A stretch of 64,000 bases of DNA from Schaalia sp. ORNL0103 (GTDB lineage Bacteria; Actinomycetota; Actinomycetes; Actinomycetales; Actinomycetaceae): contig NZ_JAHXSA010000002.1 of assembly GCF_019429565.1 (NCBI RefSeq), forward strand, positions 186,001 to 250,000. Direction: 5' to 3'. Shown here in pieces: positions 55,091 to 63,645 of the stretch (position 1 is its first letter; every line of letters starts with the position of its first letter). The position numbers and the translations under genes are program-made. Under the pieces are notes generated by a model. That model was not told the origin of the DNA, ran no database searches, and saw only the letters and a program-made list of their open reading frames with translations.

Positions 55091-56115
55091 CGCGCTCCTC
55101 CCGTCCGGCGCAGCAGCACGATAAAGAAGGGGGCGCCGATGATGGCCGTCAGGATCGAAATGGGAATTTCCGAGGCCGACAGGGATCGTGCGAGCGTGTC
55201 GATGACGATCATGAGTGCCGACCCGAGCAGCAGCGACACGGGGATGACCGCGCGGTTGTTCTGTCCGCACAGCATGCGCGCGCAGTGCGGCACGAGCAGG
55301 CCGACCCAGCCGACCTGGCCGCACATCGAAATGACCGAGGCCGTGATGACCGTCGACGCGACGATGAGGATCGCGCGCATGAGGGAGACGTTGACGCCGG
55401 CTGAGCGGGCCTCGTCCTCCGAGAGGGAGAGGATGTTGAGCTGCCAGCGCAGCGCCACGATGACGACGACGCCGGCAATGATGAACGGGGCGCCCAGCGC
55501 GATCTGGTGGTAGGTGACCGCGGCGAGGGAACCCATGAGCCAGTAGGTGATCTCCGGGAGCTGGCTCGTGGGGTCGGCGGTGAGCTTGAGGAGTGAGAGG
55601 ACCGCGTTTGCCAGGGCGGAGACGATGACGCCGCCGAGCACGAGCGTGATGACATTGAAAGAACCCGTGCGTGTGCGTGAAATCGCCGTCGTGAAAGCCA
55701 TCGTCGCCAGGCCCGCGACGAGCGCCGCGGCCTGCACGCCGATCAGGTTCCAGTCCAGCAACAGGGCGATGACCGCGCCGACGCACGTGCCCGCCGCGAC
55801 GCCCAGGGTGTCCGGTGTGGCCAGGGGATTGGAGAAGAGCGACTGGAACGAGGCGCCGGCAACCGACAGGCCCCCGCCGATCAGGATCGCCACGATGATG
55901 CGCGGCGCTCGCAGGTCAAACACGACCGAGTTGACGCGTGGGGGCACCGCCGGGCCTCCCCAGAACCGCGCGCGCAGCGCCGCGACCACGTCCTCCAGGG
56001 ACACGGAAAAACGGCCGATCAGCATGGCTGCCGCCGCGCACACGACGATGAGGGCGATCAGCGTGGGGACCACCCACACGCGCAGTCGCCCGTTCCTGGT
56101 CAGTACAGACTTCAT
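55087..56115 (-). CDS. FecCD-family ABC permease
   Basis: A 342-residue permease with about nine or ten helices. VVFDLRAPRIIVAILIGGGL, GASFQSLFSNPLATPDTLG and GWVGLLVPHCARM (the coupling loop) identify the FecCD/BtuC family. ATG 56115 has GGAGAGGACATC upstream. Only one permease gene is present, so it probably works as a homodimer. Confidence 0.93.
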   Translation of the reverse strand: MKSVLTRNGRLRVWVVPTLIALIVVCAAAAMLIGRFSVSLEDVVAALRARFWGGPAVPPRVNSVVFDLRAPRIIVAILIGGGLSVAGASFQSLFSNPLATPDTLGVAAGTCVGAVIALLLDWNLIGVQAAALVAGLATMAFTTAISRTRTGSFNVITLVLGGVIVSALANAVLSLLKLTADPTSQLPEITYWLMGSLAAVTYHQIALGAPFIIAGVVVIVALRWQLNILSLSEDEARSAGVNVSLMRAILIVASTVITASVISMCGQVGWVGLLVPHCARMLCGQNNRAVIPVSLLLGSALMIVIDTLARSLSASEIPISILTAIIGAPFFIVLLRRTGGAR

Positions 56116-56160
56116 GATGTCCTCTCCCCGACGCGCGCCGGGAGTAAAGCGCAAAAGGGA

Positions 56161-56195
56161 CCCCGGCCTCGTTGATAGGGGAGACGAGGCCGGGG
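56161..56195 (-). terminator. Intra-operon hairpin between binding protein and permease
   Basis: CCCCGGCCTCG/CGAGGCCGGGG, a perfect 11-bp stem with a 13-base loop. It lies in the 87-base gap, so it may lower permease/ATPase levels relative to the binding protein or protect the upstream mRNA. It contains two copies of the abundant GAGGCCGGGG word. Confidence 0.6.
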
Positions 56196-56202
56196 CCAGG
56201 TG

Positions 56203-57339
56203 TCAGGACGCGGAGTCCGGGTTGATGATGCGCTGAGCCTGCTCGTCCGTGAGCGTGAAGTTGTACATCTTCTGGTAGTAGTCCTTCGTCATCGACACCA
56301 GGTCAACGTCGGAGAACTGCTCCGGGTACAGGGAGGCTCCGATCCAGTTCGCCACGATCGGGGAATCCGGGTTGGGGGTGAACCAGTTCCACATGCCCAG
56401 GCCGGTGGAGTAGACGCGGCCGGACTTCACGGAGCTGAGGGTGGACAGGTCCACGCCCTCGACCGAGTTCGTCAGGACGGTGTTCGCCGTCATGTTCGAC
56501 ATGCCCTTGCCGGTGACGAGGAGGACCTGGGGGTCCCATGTGAGGACCTGCTCGAAGGTGACGGGCGTGTGCGAGGTGTCGGTGTCGCGCGTGACGTTCG
56601 TGTAGTTCAGCGAGTCGGCCCATTCGTTCGTGAACCAGCCGTCCTTGCCGCCCGCGACTGCGAGCTGGCCGTCGGCCGCGCCCATGAGCACCATCGTCGA
56701 GACCTTCTGGTCCTCGGGAACCTTCGCGGTGCGCGCGCGGGCGTCGGCGACGAGGTCCTTGCCGAGCGCGATCTTGTCGGCCATGTGGCCGTCCTCGTTG
56801 AAGACGTCCTCGAGGAGCTCCATCCACTCCGCGTAGGTCTCCGAGGGGTTGCCCAGTGTCGTGAAGCCGACGGCCGGGATGCCGGCCTTGCGGAACATTT
56901 CGCCGTGTTCCTTGTTGAAGGCGTTGTAGAAGACGACGTCGACGTTCAGGTTCAGGAGGGCCTCGGCGTTGAGCTCGCCCTTGTCGTAGTAGCTGGTGTC
57001 AACCTGCATCATTTCGGGCGCCATCTCGGCGGCGATCGTCTGGCTCATGGCCTTGACGCGTGCGGCGCTCATGCCCACCAGGTAGGGGGCCTTGCCGTCG
57101 AAGTAGGCCAGGTAGGTGGATTCGATCGGGATCTGGTCGATGGCGACGCGGGTGATCTTCTCGGGCAGGACGACCTCGTTGCCCGCGTGGTCGGTGATCG
57201 TGCGCGTCGACGAGGTCGAGGCCTCCTGGGTGGTCTGCTCCGACTGGCTGGTGGCGGAGCCGGAGCCGCCTGCGCAGGCGGTGAGGGCAAGGGTGGCGGT
57301 GGCCAGGATTGCGGTCAGGGTGGCGAGGCGGGTTTTCAT
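56203..57339 (-). CDS. ABC transporter substrate-binding lipoprotein (PF01497-type, iron/siderophore-like)
   Basis: A 378-residue lipoprotein with lipobox LTAC (Cys22) after a signal. TITDHAGNEVVLPEKITRVA is the usual start of the periplasmic-binding fold of this family, followed by LNLNVDVVFYNAFN and MWNWFTPNPDSPIVANWIG. The substrate is an iron chelate, haem or another metal chelate; not determinable from sequence. It is the first gene of the importer operon. Confidence 0.9.
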   Translation of the reverse strand: MKTRLATLTAILATATLALTACAGGSGSATSQSEQTTQEASTSSTRTITDHAGNEVVLPEKITRVAIDQIPIESTYLAYFDGKAPYLVGMSAARVKAMSQTIAAEMAPEMMQVDTSYYDKGELNAEALLNLNVDVVFYNAFNKEHGEMFRKAGIPAVGFTTLGNPSETYAEWMELLEDVFNEDGHMADKIALGKDLVADARARTAKVPEDQKVSTMVLMGAADGQLAVAGGKDGWFTNEWADSLNYTNVTRDTDTSHTPVTFEQVLTWDPQVLLVTGKGMSNMTANTVLTNSVEGVDLSTLSSVKSGRVYSTGLGMWNWFTPNPDSPIVANWIGASLYPEQFSDVDLVSMTKDYYQKMYNFTLTDEQAQRIINPDSAS

Positions 57340-57386
57340 TGGGTCCTCTCGTGTTTTTGGGATTATGAGGGAGATGCTACACAAAA

Positions 57387-57405
57387 TTAGGTGTTCCTCA
57401 CAAGG
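57387..57405 (-). promoter_or_regulatory. Possible DtxR/IdeR-like iron box before the importer operon
   Basis: TTAGGTGTTCCTCACAA has the left half TTAGGT and a partial right half of the DtxR consensus (about 11 of 19 positions). It lies about 50 bases before ATG 57339. Weak evidence. Confidence 0.25.
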
Positions 57406-57549
57406 GTGAGTGCGGCATTATGACACGGTGTTTTTTCCTTGGGTCGTGTAGAGGTTTTCGCGGTGTCGATGTGCGTGTTTCTCGGACGCAGATGAGCATG
57501 CTCGTTTTTATCCTGACGTCGTTAGGTGGATGTGCGTGGAAGGAGCATC

Positions 57550-58482
57550 ATGGCTGCGGAGCTCGATCTGGAGCGTGCCCTCGTCATTGGGGTCGCCTCG
57601 AGTGCCCTGTTTGACCTGGAGGAGTCCGACGCGGTGTTCCGCGAGCAGGGGGAAGAACGGTATCGGGAGTATCAGCGTGAACATCTCGATGACGTGCTCG
57701 AACCGGGTGTCGCGTTCCCCTTTATTCGCCGCCTCCTCGACCTGAACGACCTGTCGGATCGGGAGCGCCTGGTGGAGGTCGTTATCCTCTCGCGCAATGA
57801 CCCGGAGACCGGGATGCGGGTGATGCGTTCCGTCGCGAGTCACGGTTTGGACATCACGCGCGCGATCTTCATGCAGGGCCGCTCCCCGTATCGCTTCATG
57901 AGGCCGCTGCGCATGTCCCTCTTCCTCTCCGCGAACGAGGCCGACGTGCGTGAGGCGATCAGCCTGGGTTTCGCGGCGGGCCACGTCGTCGGGCGTGCCG
58001 TGCCGGACGATGGGGATACGGATCTGCGCATTGCTTTCGACTTCGACGGCGTGCTTGCCGATGATTCTGCCGAGCGCGTGTTCCAGAGTGGGGGTCTGGA
58101 GGAGTATCAGGAGAATGAGAGTGCCCTGGCAGAGGTGCCTCTCGACCGTGGGCCGATGGCTGATTTTCTGGAGAAGATCAACCGGATTCAGGGGATAGAG
58201 GACTCGAAAAGTGTGGATGATCCGCAGGGGTATCGGCGCCGGGTCCGCGTCGCGGTCGTGACGGCTCGTAGCGCCCCCGCCCATGAGCGTGCGATTAACT
58301 CGATCCGACAGTGGGGCCTGCGCGTTAACGATGCCTTCTTCCTGGGCGGCCTCCCGAAGGGCCCCATGCTGGAGGTGCTCCAGCCCCACATCTTCTTCGA
58401 CGATCAGCGCCGCCACGTGGAAGGCGCTGCCCTCTCCACCCCGAGCGTCCACATCCCCTTCGGAGAAATCAATAGGGAGTAG
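57550..58482 (+). CDS. 5'-nucleotidase (cytosolic 5'-nucleotidase IA-like)
   Basis: A 310-residue protein. LVIGVASSALFDLEESD at the start, IAFDFDGVLADD with the HAD-type nucleophile near residue 165, VTARSAPAHERAI and IFFDDQRRHVEGA at the end fit the PF06189 family. It dephosphorylates nucleoside monophosphates. ATG 57550 has GAAGGAGCATC; an in-frame start 24 bases upstream has no site. Divergent from the importer operon. Confidence 0.87.
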   Translation: MAAELDLERALVIGVASSALFDLEESDAVFREQGEERYREYQREHLDDVLEPGVAFPFIRRLLDLNDLSDRERLVEVVILSRNDPETGMRVMRSVASHGLDITRAIFMQGRSPYRFMRPLRMSLFLSANEADVREAISLGFAAGHVVGRAVPDDGDTDLRIAFDFDGVLADDSAERVFQSGGLEEYQENESALAEVPLDRGPMADFLEKINRIQGIEDSKSVDDPQGYRRRVRVAVVTARSAPAHERAINSIRQWGLRVNDAFFLGGLPKGPMLEVLQPHIFFDDQRRHVEGAALSTPSVHIPFGEINRE

Positions 58483-58580
58483 GTGTTGGGGCGTGTGTCG
58501 ATCGCTCATAGCTTATCCTGCTGTGCTGCGATCCCGGCCTGGCGGTCGCAGATGTGGGCGGGGCCTGGGAGACTAGGCAC

Positions 58581-60701
58581 ATGAGCACATCCGCGCGCGA
58601 TGCCCGCCGCCTCACTCCCGTTGAGGTGGCGACCGCTGGCGCGCTCTCGGGCCTGGCCGTCACCTTCGGCCTCATCGCCGCGGTCACCCCCGTCTTCCAA
58701 CTCTTCTTCCAGGTCGCCACGGCTGTCCCCCTCGCAATGGTCTCCCTCAAGCTGCGACCCCGAGCCGCAGTCGCAGCCTTCGCCTCGACGATCCTCCTCG
58801 CCATCGCCGTCGGCGGCGTCGCCACCGCCGGCCGCTCCTTCCAGGCGGCCCTCGTCGGCCTCATCATCGGCTTCCTCCATAAGAAGCGCGCCTCCTGGCT
58901 GCCCGTCTGCGGCGTCGCCGCTGGCCTCGGCGTCATCTGGGGCGTCGGCACGGGCGTCGCATTCTGGGTCCTGTCCGACCTGCGCACCCTCGGCCTTGAG
59001 AGCATCCAAAAGACCCTCAATGGCTTCCTCAAGCTGATTGGAAACATCCCTCACTCCGGCGGCTTCGTCGACGCAGGGCATCAGCTCGGCCAATGGTTTG
59101 TCGACTGGTGGTGGATCTGGATCCCCGTCACCCGCTTTATTGGCGTGGCCTTCCTGGTCCTCGCCGCACGGTGGCTCCTCGGCGCCATCCTCAGCCGCAT
59201 CTCCCTGGACGCGGGCTGGGACCCGCTCCTGGCTGCGACCGCCCGCTCGGCGGACCCGCGTGAGGGAGCCGAGGCCTCGTCCCCCCTGCCCCTCACCCTC
59301 ACCGACGTCGACTTCACCTACCCGGGCGCTGACCACCCCGCCCTGAGCGGTGTCACCCTGAGCTTCGAGCAGCCTGAATTCACGGTCATCGTCGGGCATA
59401 ACGGCTCGGGCAAGTCCACCCTCGCCCTCCTCCTCGCGGGCGCCGAACCCGGCTCTGGCGTGCGTGAGGGCGGTGGTGTCCTCGGAGCTGTCGGCGGGAC
59501 CGCGCTCGTGGGACAGCGCTCCGAACTCCTTGTTCTCGGACAGAGTGTCGCCGAAGACGTCACTTGGGGCATGAGCGCCGAGCAAATCGACGACCTCGAC
59601 CTCGAGGAGCTGCTCGAGCGAGTCGGCCTCGCCGGCCTCACGGATGCTGACCCTCGCTCGCTCTCCGGTGGGCAGCTTCAGCGCCTCGCGCTCGCGGGTG
59701 CCCTTGCGCGCTCCCCGCGCCTGCTCATCTCCGACGAATCCACCGCGATGATCGACCGGGCCGGCCGCGCCGAGATGCTCGACCTCCTCGCCTCCCTGCC
59801 CGCGCGCGGCATCGCCGTCGTCCACATCACCCACGACCCCACCGAAAGCGCGCGCGCCGACCGCGTCGTCACGATTCGTAGCGGGCGCATCGTCTCCGAT
59901 CGACGCGCGGGGGAGGGTGCTCGCCTCATCGATGAGGCTGGGGATCCTTCCGCTTCCGCCGCCACCGGTACGTCGACTGTGTCTTCTGTGGCGGGCGCGC
60001 CTGCGCTCATTAACGCCGCCCATCTGTGGGCTGACCGCGTCGCCCACACCTACGACCTCGGCACCCCCTGGGAGAAGCCGGTCCTGCGCGACGTCAGCCT
60101 CATCCTCGACCCCGGCCAGGCAATGCTTATCACCGGGGACAACGGATCGGGAAAGACGACGCTCTCGCGCGTCCTCACCGGCCTCCTCGTTCCCACCTGG
60201 GGGCGGGTTACCCTCGGCGGGCGTCCCATGGAGCGCTGCGTCGGCGACGTTGCCCTCTCCATGCAATTCGCGCGCCTCCAGCTCCAGCGCCCCTCCGTGC
60301 GCTCCGACATCCTCGCCGCCGCCGGTCATGGGCCGCGCATCGGCACCGGATCTGTGCATCGCAAGGGTGCCATCAGCCGTGAGGAAGGCGACCGTATCGT
60401 CGCCGAGGCCATGGAACTCGTCGGCCTCGACCCGGCCCTGGCGACGCGCGGCATCGACGACCTCTCCGGCGGGCAGATGCGCCGCGTCGCCCTCGCTGGA
60501 CTGCTTGCCTCCCACCCGAGCGTCCTCATCCTCGACGAGCCCATGGCTGGCCTCGACGCAGCCTCGCGCGACCTGCTCATCTCCGTGCTGGACGAGCGCC
60601 GGCGCGCCGGCCTGTCCATCCTCGTCATCTCCCACGACCTCGAAGGTATGGACTCCCTGTGCGACACCCACGGACGCCTCGCAGAGGGGGGGCTCTCATG
60701 A
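58581..60701 (+). CDS. ECF transporter: S component fused to two ATPase domains
   Basis: A 706-residue three-part protein. Residues 1-220 are a membrane S component with about six helices (VATAGALSGLAVTFGLIAA). Residues 235-450 are the first ATPase: Walker A GHNGSGKST (about 273), LSGGQLQRLALAGAL, LLISDEST. Residues 480-700 are the second: Walker A GDNGSGKTT (about 520), LSGGQMRRVALAGLL, ILDEPMAG. With EcfT next door this is a complete vitamin or metal importer in two proteins. ATG follows a GGGAGACTAGGCAC stretch. Substrate unknown; no riboswitch was seen upstream. Confidence 0.88.
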   Translation: MSTSARDARRLTPVEVATAGALSGLAVTFGLIAAVTPVFQLFFQVATAVPLAMVSLKLRPRAAVAAFASTILLAIAVGGVATAGRSFQAALVGLIIGFLHKKRASWLPVCGVAAGLGVIWGVGTGVAFWVLSDLRTLGLESIQKTLNGFLKLIGNIPHSGGFVDAGHQLGQWFVDWWWIWIPVTRFIGVAFLVLAARWLLGAILSRISLDAGWDPLLAATARSADPREGAEASSPLPLTLTDVDFTYPGADHPALSGVTLSFEQPEFTVIVGHNGSGKSTLALLLAGAEPGSGVREGGGVLGAVGGTALVGQRSELLVLGQSVAEDVTWGMSAEQIDDLDLEELLERVGLAGLTDADPRSLSGGQLQRLALAGALARSPRLLISDESTAMIDRAGRAEMLDLLASLPARGIAVVHITHDPTESARADRVVTIRSGRIVSDRRAGEGARLIDEAGDPSASAATGTSTVSSVAGAPALINAAHLWADRVAHTYDLGTPWEKPVLRDVSLILDPGQAMLITGDNGSGKTTLSRVLTGLLVPTWGRVTLGGRPMERCVGDVALSMQFARLQLQRPSVRSDILAAAGHGPRIGTGSVHRKGAISREEGDRIVAEAMELVGLDPALATRGIDDLSGGQMRRVALAGLLASHPSVLILDEPMAGLDAASRDLLISVLDERRRAGLSILVISHDLEGMDSLCDTHGRLAEGGLS

Positions 60702-61573
60702 TGGAACCGCACTCCGCTTGCGGGGCGACCGGCCCCGGCGGCGGCGCCAGCGAGGGCCGATTCTCGAGGACCCCACCCGGCCTCGGCGAAGGGCCCCCGC
60801 GCCCGAAGCCTCGGCGAAGCGCGGGCTTCCCCCTGCCTCGTCCCCTGCCCTGGTCGACGCCGCTGTCGCGTGCCTGGCCCGGGACCCTTATTGCATGCTG
60901 GACCGTGCTCACCACCAGTGTGATCCTGTCGCCGCGCTGGTCGACGCTCGCGATCGTGGGAGGCCTCCTCCTCGTTGCCTCGCTGGTCGTTCGTCTCCCC
61001 CTCAGCGTCGCACCGCGTCCGCCCATGTGGTTCGTCTCTGGTTTTATCGGGGGCTGTGTTGGCGCCTGGCTGGGGGATGGCCTCGAGCTCTTCCTGCGAG
61101 TCTCCACCCTGGCACTCGTCGTCCTGTGGGGGTCCGGACTCATTGCGTGGGTGACGCCGACCGCCTCGCTCGCGGCCGCTCTGCGTTTCTTCCTGAGGCC
61201 CCTGCGGCTCTTGGGTGCGCCGGTCGATCAGTGGTCGCTCGTCATGGCCTCCGCCCTGCGAGGCCTGCCGATGCTGCGAGACCAGGCGCAGGCGGTGCTC
61301 GATACTGCCAAGCTGCGTCTCGGTCAGGATATGGCCACGCTGTCGATGCGCGGGTACGCGCGCCTGAGTGTCGACGTCATTACTGCGATCCTGTCGGCCA
61401 CGTCCCGCGGTGCGGCCGAAACCGGGCGCGCCATGTCCATGCGCGGGGCCATTGCGGCTCAGGATGGCGCGACTCGTGGGGCGCACGTGCGGCTCGGATG
61501 GATCGATGCCGCTGTGATCGCTGTGAGCCTGTTGGGTGTCGCTGGCATCGTTGCGTGCAGGTTGATGCCGTAG
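60698..61573 (+). CDS. ECF transporter transmembrane protein EcfT (CbiQ family)
   Basis: A 291-residue protein, ATG overlapping the previous stop (ATGA). The first 50 residues are Pro/Arg/Gly-rich and cytoplasmic. Then four or five helices, and the CbiQ coupling helices MASALRGLPMLRDQAQAV and MSMRGAIAAQD (Ala-Arg-Gly-type signatures). It joins the S component to the ATPases. Confidence 0.88.
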   Translation: MMEPHSACGATGPGGGASEGRFSRTPPGLGEGPPRPKPRRSAGFPLPRPLPWSTPLSRAWPGTLIACWTVLTTSVILSPRWSTLAIVGGLLLVASLVVRLPLSVAPRPPMWFVSGFIGGCVGAWLGDGLELFLRVSTLALVVLWGSGLIAWVTPTASLAAALRFFLRPLRLLGAPVDQWSLVMASALRGLPMLRDQAQAVLDTAKLRLGQDMATLSMRGYARLSVDVITAILSATSRGAAETGRAMSMRGAIAAQDGATRGAHVRLGWIDAAVIAVSLLGVAGIVACRLMP

Positions 61574-61697
61574 TGTGCCGGTCGTGTCTTTCGTTGGAAT
61601 AGTGCTGTTTAATCCAGGTTGTACGGGGTCTTGTGCCCTGGGTCATATAGCGCTGATTTGACGCGGGGGGTGTGATGCCCCTATTCTTTCTGGGTAC

Positions 61698-61781
61698 GCG
61701 CGAGTGGCGGAATAGGCAGACGCGCACGGTTCAGGTCCGTGTTCCAGTGATGGAGTGGGGGTTCAACTCCCCCCTCGCGCA
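61698..61781 (+). tRNA. tRNA-Leu (anticodon CAG)
   Basis: A class II tRNA of 84 bases. Acceptor GCGCGAG/CTCGCGC, anticodon stem CACGG/CCGTG with loop TTCAGGT (CAG at 61732-61734), a long variable arm, T-arm GGGGG TTCAACT CCCCC. CCA is not encoded. Confidence 0.96.
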
Positions 61782-61786
61782 CGATG

Positions 61787-61824
61787 AAACCGCAGATCCT
61801 TTCAGGATCTGCGGTTTTTGTTTT
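61787..61824 (+). terminator. Rho-independent terminator after tRNA-Leu
   Basis: A perfect 14-bp stem (61787-61800 with 61804-61817), loop TTC, then TTGTTTT. Confidence 0.93.
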
Positions 61825-61866
61825 CCCTGGTTGTGGCTGCGGTGTCGTCGCTCCTGTTTTCTCGTT

Positions 61867-61902
61867 TTGCTTGTGGCCCCACGGGTGTTCCGGGGGCCGC
61901 GT
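61867..61902 (+). repeat. Dispersed 36-bp repeat (family A), second strong copy
   Basis: Matches 9199-9234 at 35 of 36 positions. It sits about 40 bases past the tRNA-Leu terminator. Confidence 0.85.
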
Positions 61903-61932
61903 GTGCTTTGTGGGGTTATAGGACACTAGGTG

Positions 61933-62079
61933 TTGCTGGTGGCGTGACTTTTTGGCTTTCTGGTGCGGGAAAGTCGGTGTTTTAGTTGGTTGGGACCAAC
62001 TATGAGGATGGACAAATCGTGTTGCTGGGAGGGTGACTTTTCGGCTTTGCTGCGCGGGAAAGTAGCTTTTTTAGTTGGT
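61933..62079 (+). repeat. Pair of 58-base direct repeats upstream of the IS1249-like gene, with a small palindrome between
   Basis: Bases 61933-61990 and 62022-62079 share TTGCTGG, GTGACTTTT, GGCTTT, GCGGGAAAGT and TTTAGTTGGT in order. The palindrome TAGTTGGT/ACCAACTA (61983-61990 with 61995-62002) lies between them. Possibly a doubled end of the IS1249-like element. Confidence 0.65.
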
Positions 62080-62097
62080 CGTGTTTGCCTCGTTTCT

Positions 62098-62229
62098 GTG
62101 AATACTGCATCGTGCCCTGTGTGTGGTTGCCCCATGATCCGTCACGGTAGGACTTCATCAGGTCGTCAGCGGTGGCGGTGTAAACCCTGCAAAATCACGA
62201 CGTTGAACGAAATAGACTCCACGGCCAAG
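62098..62229 (+). pseudogene. IS1249-family transposase, N-terminal fragment
   Basis: GTG 62098 codes a 44-residue start with a zinc-ribbon CPVCGCP...RWRCKPC and RHGRTSSGRQRW, typical of IS1249-type transposases. The frame is cut by the IS256-family insertion after IDSTAK and continues in frame at 63646. The intact reading frame resumes with HLDEFLAWLL, so the host gene was whole before insertion. Confidence 0.8.
62219..62229. repeat. Target-site duplication, left copy
   Basis: CCACGGCCAAG occurs here and at 63635-63645, flanking the IS256-family element. IS256 elements make 8-9 base duplications, so the outer one or two bases may be chance. Confidence 0.8.
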
Positions 62230-63634
62230 TAGCGTCCCGCATAGTGGTGTAACCGTGTGGTGGTCGGCTCGTTTGATATGGGTGCGGTCACCGTGTGATC
62301 CTTCGAGAAAGCTCTCTACTTCTGACTCGAAACGATTTGGAGGCACAACGATGACCGCTCCTCATATTATCGACCCTGCTGGCATGCTTGGCGAGGCGTT
62401 GTCCCAGGCATCCCCGGATTTGATGCGTTCCTTGCTCCAGCACGTGATCAACGCGTTGTTATCAGCGGACGCTGATGCGGTGTGCGGGGCCCAGTGGGGT
62501 CAACAAGATCCGCAGCGCCAGGCCCAGCGCAATGGGTATCGCCACCGGCCCTTGGACACCAGGGTCGGCACCATTGACGTGGCGATCCCCAAGCTGCGCT
62601 CAGGCACCTACTTTCCAGAATGGTTGCTGCAACGGCGCAAACGCTCCGAAAGCGCCTTGATCACAGTGGTCGCTGACTGCTACCTAGCAGGAGTGTCTAC
62701 ACGCCGTATGGACAAGCTCGTCAAAACCCTGGGGATCACAGGACTGTCCAAGTCCCAGGTCTCACGCATGGCAACAGACCTAGACGAACACGTCGATCAG
62801 TTCCGCAACCGCCCCCTCCACGATGCCGGGCCTTTCACCTTCGTCGCCGCTGACGCGCTCACCATGAAAGTGCGCGAAGGAGGACGCGTCGTCTCGTGCG
62901 CGGTCCTGGTTGCCACCGGAGTCAACAATGACGGACACCGAGAAGTGCTGGGGGTACGCGTATCTACCAGTGAGACCGCTCCAGCCTGGAACGAGTTCTT
63001 CTCTGACCTGGTCGCCCGGGGCCTGACCGGCGTGCGCCTGGTGACCAGTGACGCCCATCTGGGCCTGGTTGAAGCCATCGCCGCCAACCTGCCCGGAGCC
63101 ACCTGGCAACGATGCCGCACCCACTACGCCGCTAATCTCATGTCGGTCACCCCCAAAGCACTATGGCCCGCCGTCAAAGCGATGCTGCACTCGGTGTACG
63201 ACCAACCCGACGCCGCATCGGTCAACGCACAATACGACCGGCTCTTGGACTACGTCCACGACAAGCTCCCCGCCGTGTGTGATCACCTCGATCAAGCCAG
63301 GGCAGACGTCCTCGCGTTCGCCTCCTTCCCCACCGGGGTATGGACCCAGATCTGGTCCAACAACCCCAATGAACGCCTCAACCGCGAAATCCGCCGACGC
63401 ACCGACACCGTGGGAATCTTCCCCAACCGCCACGCAATCATCCGCCTCGTCGGAGCCGTCCTCGCCGAACAAAACGACGAATGGGCCGAAGGCCGACGCT
63501 ACCTCAGCCTCGACATCCTCACCAAATCACGACTCACACCACAACCCACCCAACAGGAGGACACCCCACTCCAACTCAGCGCATAACCCAACCCGAAGGA
63601 CACAAAACGATTACACCACTCCACAGGACTTGAC
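62230..63634 (+). mobile_element. IS256-family insertion sequence
   Basis: About 1.4 kb between the two direct repeats. Imperfect terminal inverted repeats are seen near both ends, best over AGTGGTGTAA (62243-62252) and TTACACCACT (63611-63620), with GTCC spaced alike outside them. One transposase gene fills it. Exact ends may shift by one or two bases. Confidence 0.82.
62351..63586 (+). CDS. IS256-family (mutator-type) transposase
   Basis: A 411-residue transposase. The DDE triad is probably Asp in VAADALTMKVREGG, Asp in LVTSDAHLGL and Glu in NNPNERLNREIRRR. RNGYRHRPLDTRVG and LAGVSTRRMDKLVK are family signatures. ATG 62351 is 8 bases after GAGGCACAAC; the longer in-frame start lies near the left inverted repeat. 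The gene looks intact, so the element may be active. Confidence 0.95.
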   Translation: MTAPHIIDPAGMLGEALSQASPDLMRSLLQHVINALLSADADAVCGAQWGQQDPQRQAQRNGYRHRPLDTRVGTIDVAIPKLRSGTYFPEWLLQRRKRSESALITVVADCYLAGVSTRRMDKLVKTLGITGLSKSQVSRMATDLDEHVDQFRNRPLHDAGPFTFVAADALTMKVREGGRVVSCAVLVATGVNNDGHREVLGVRVSTSETAPAWNEFFSDLVARGLTGVRLVTSDAHLGLVEAIAANLPGATWQRCRTHYAANLMSVTPKALWPAVKAMLHSVYDQPDAASVNAQYDRLLDYVHDKLPAVCDHLDQARADVLAFASFPTGVWTQIWSNNPNERLNREIRRRTDTVGIFPNRHAIIRLVGAVLAEQNDEWAEGRRYLSLDILTKSRLTPQPTQQEDTPLQLSA

Positions 63635-63645
63635 CCACGGCCAAG
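63635..63645. repeat. Target-site duplication, right copy
   Basis: CCACGGCCAAG, identical to 62219-62229. Confidence 0.8.
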
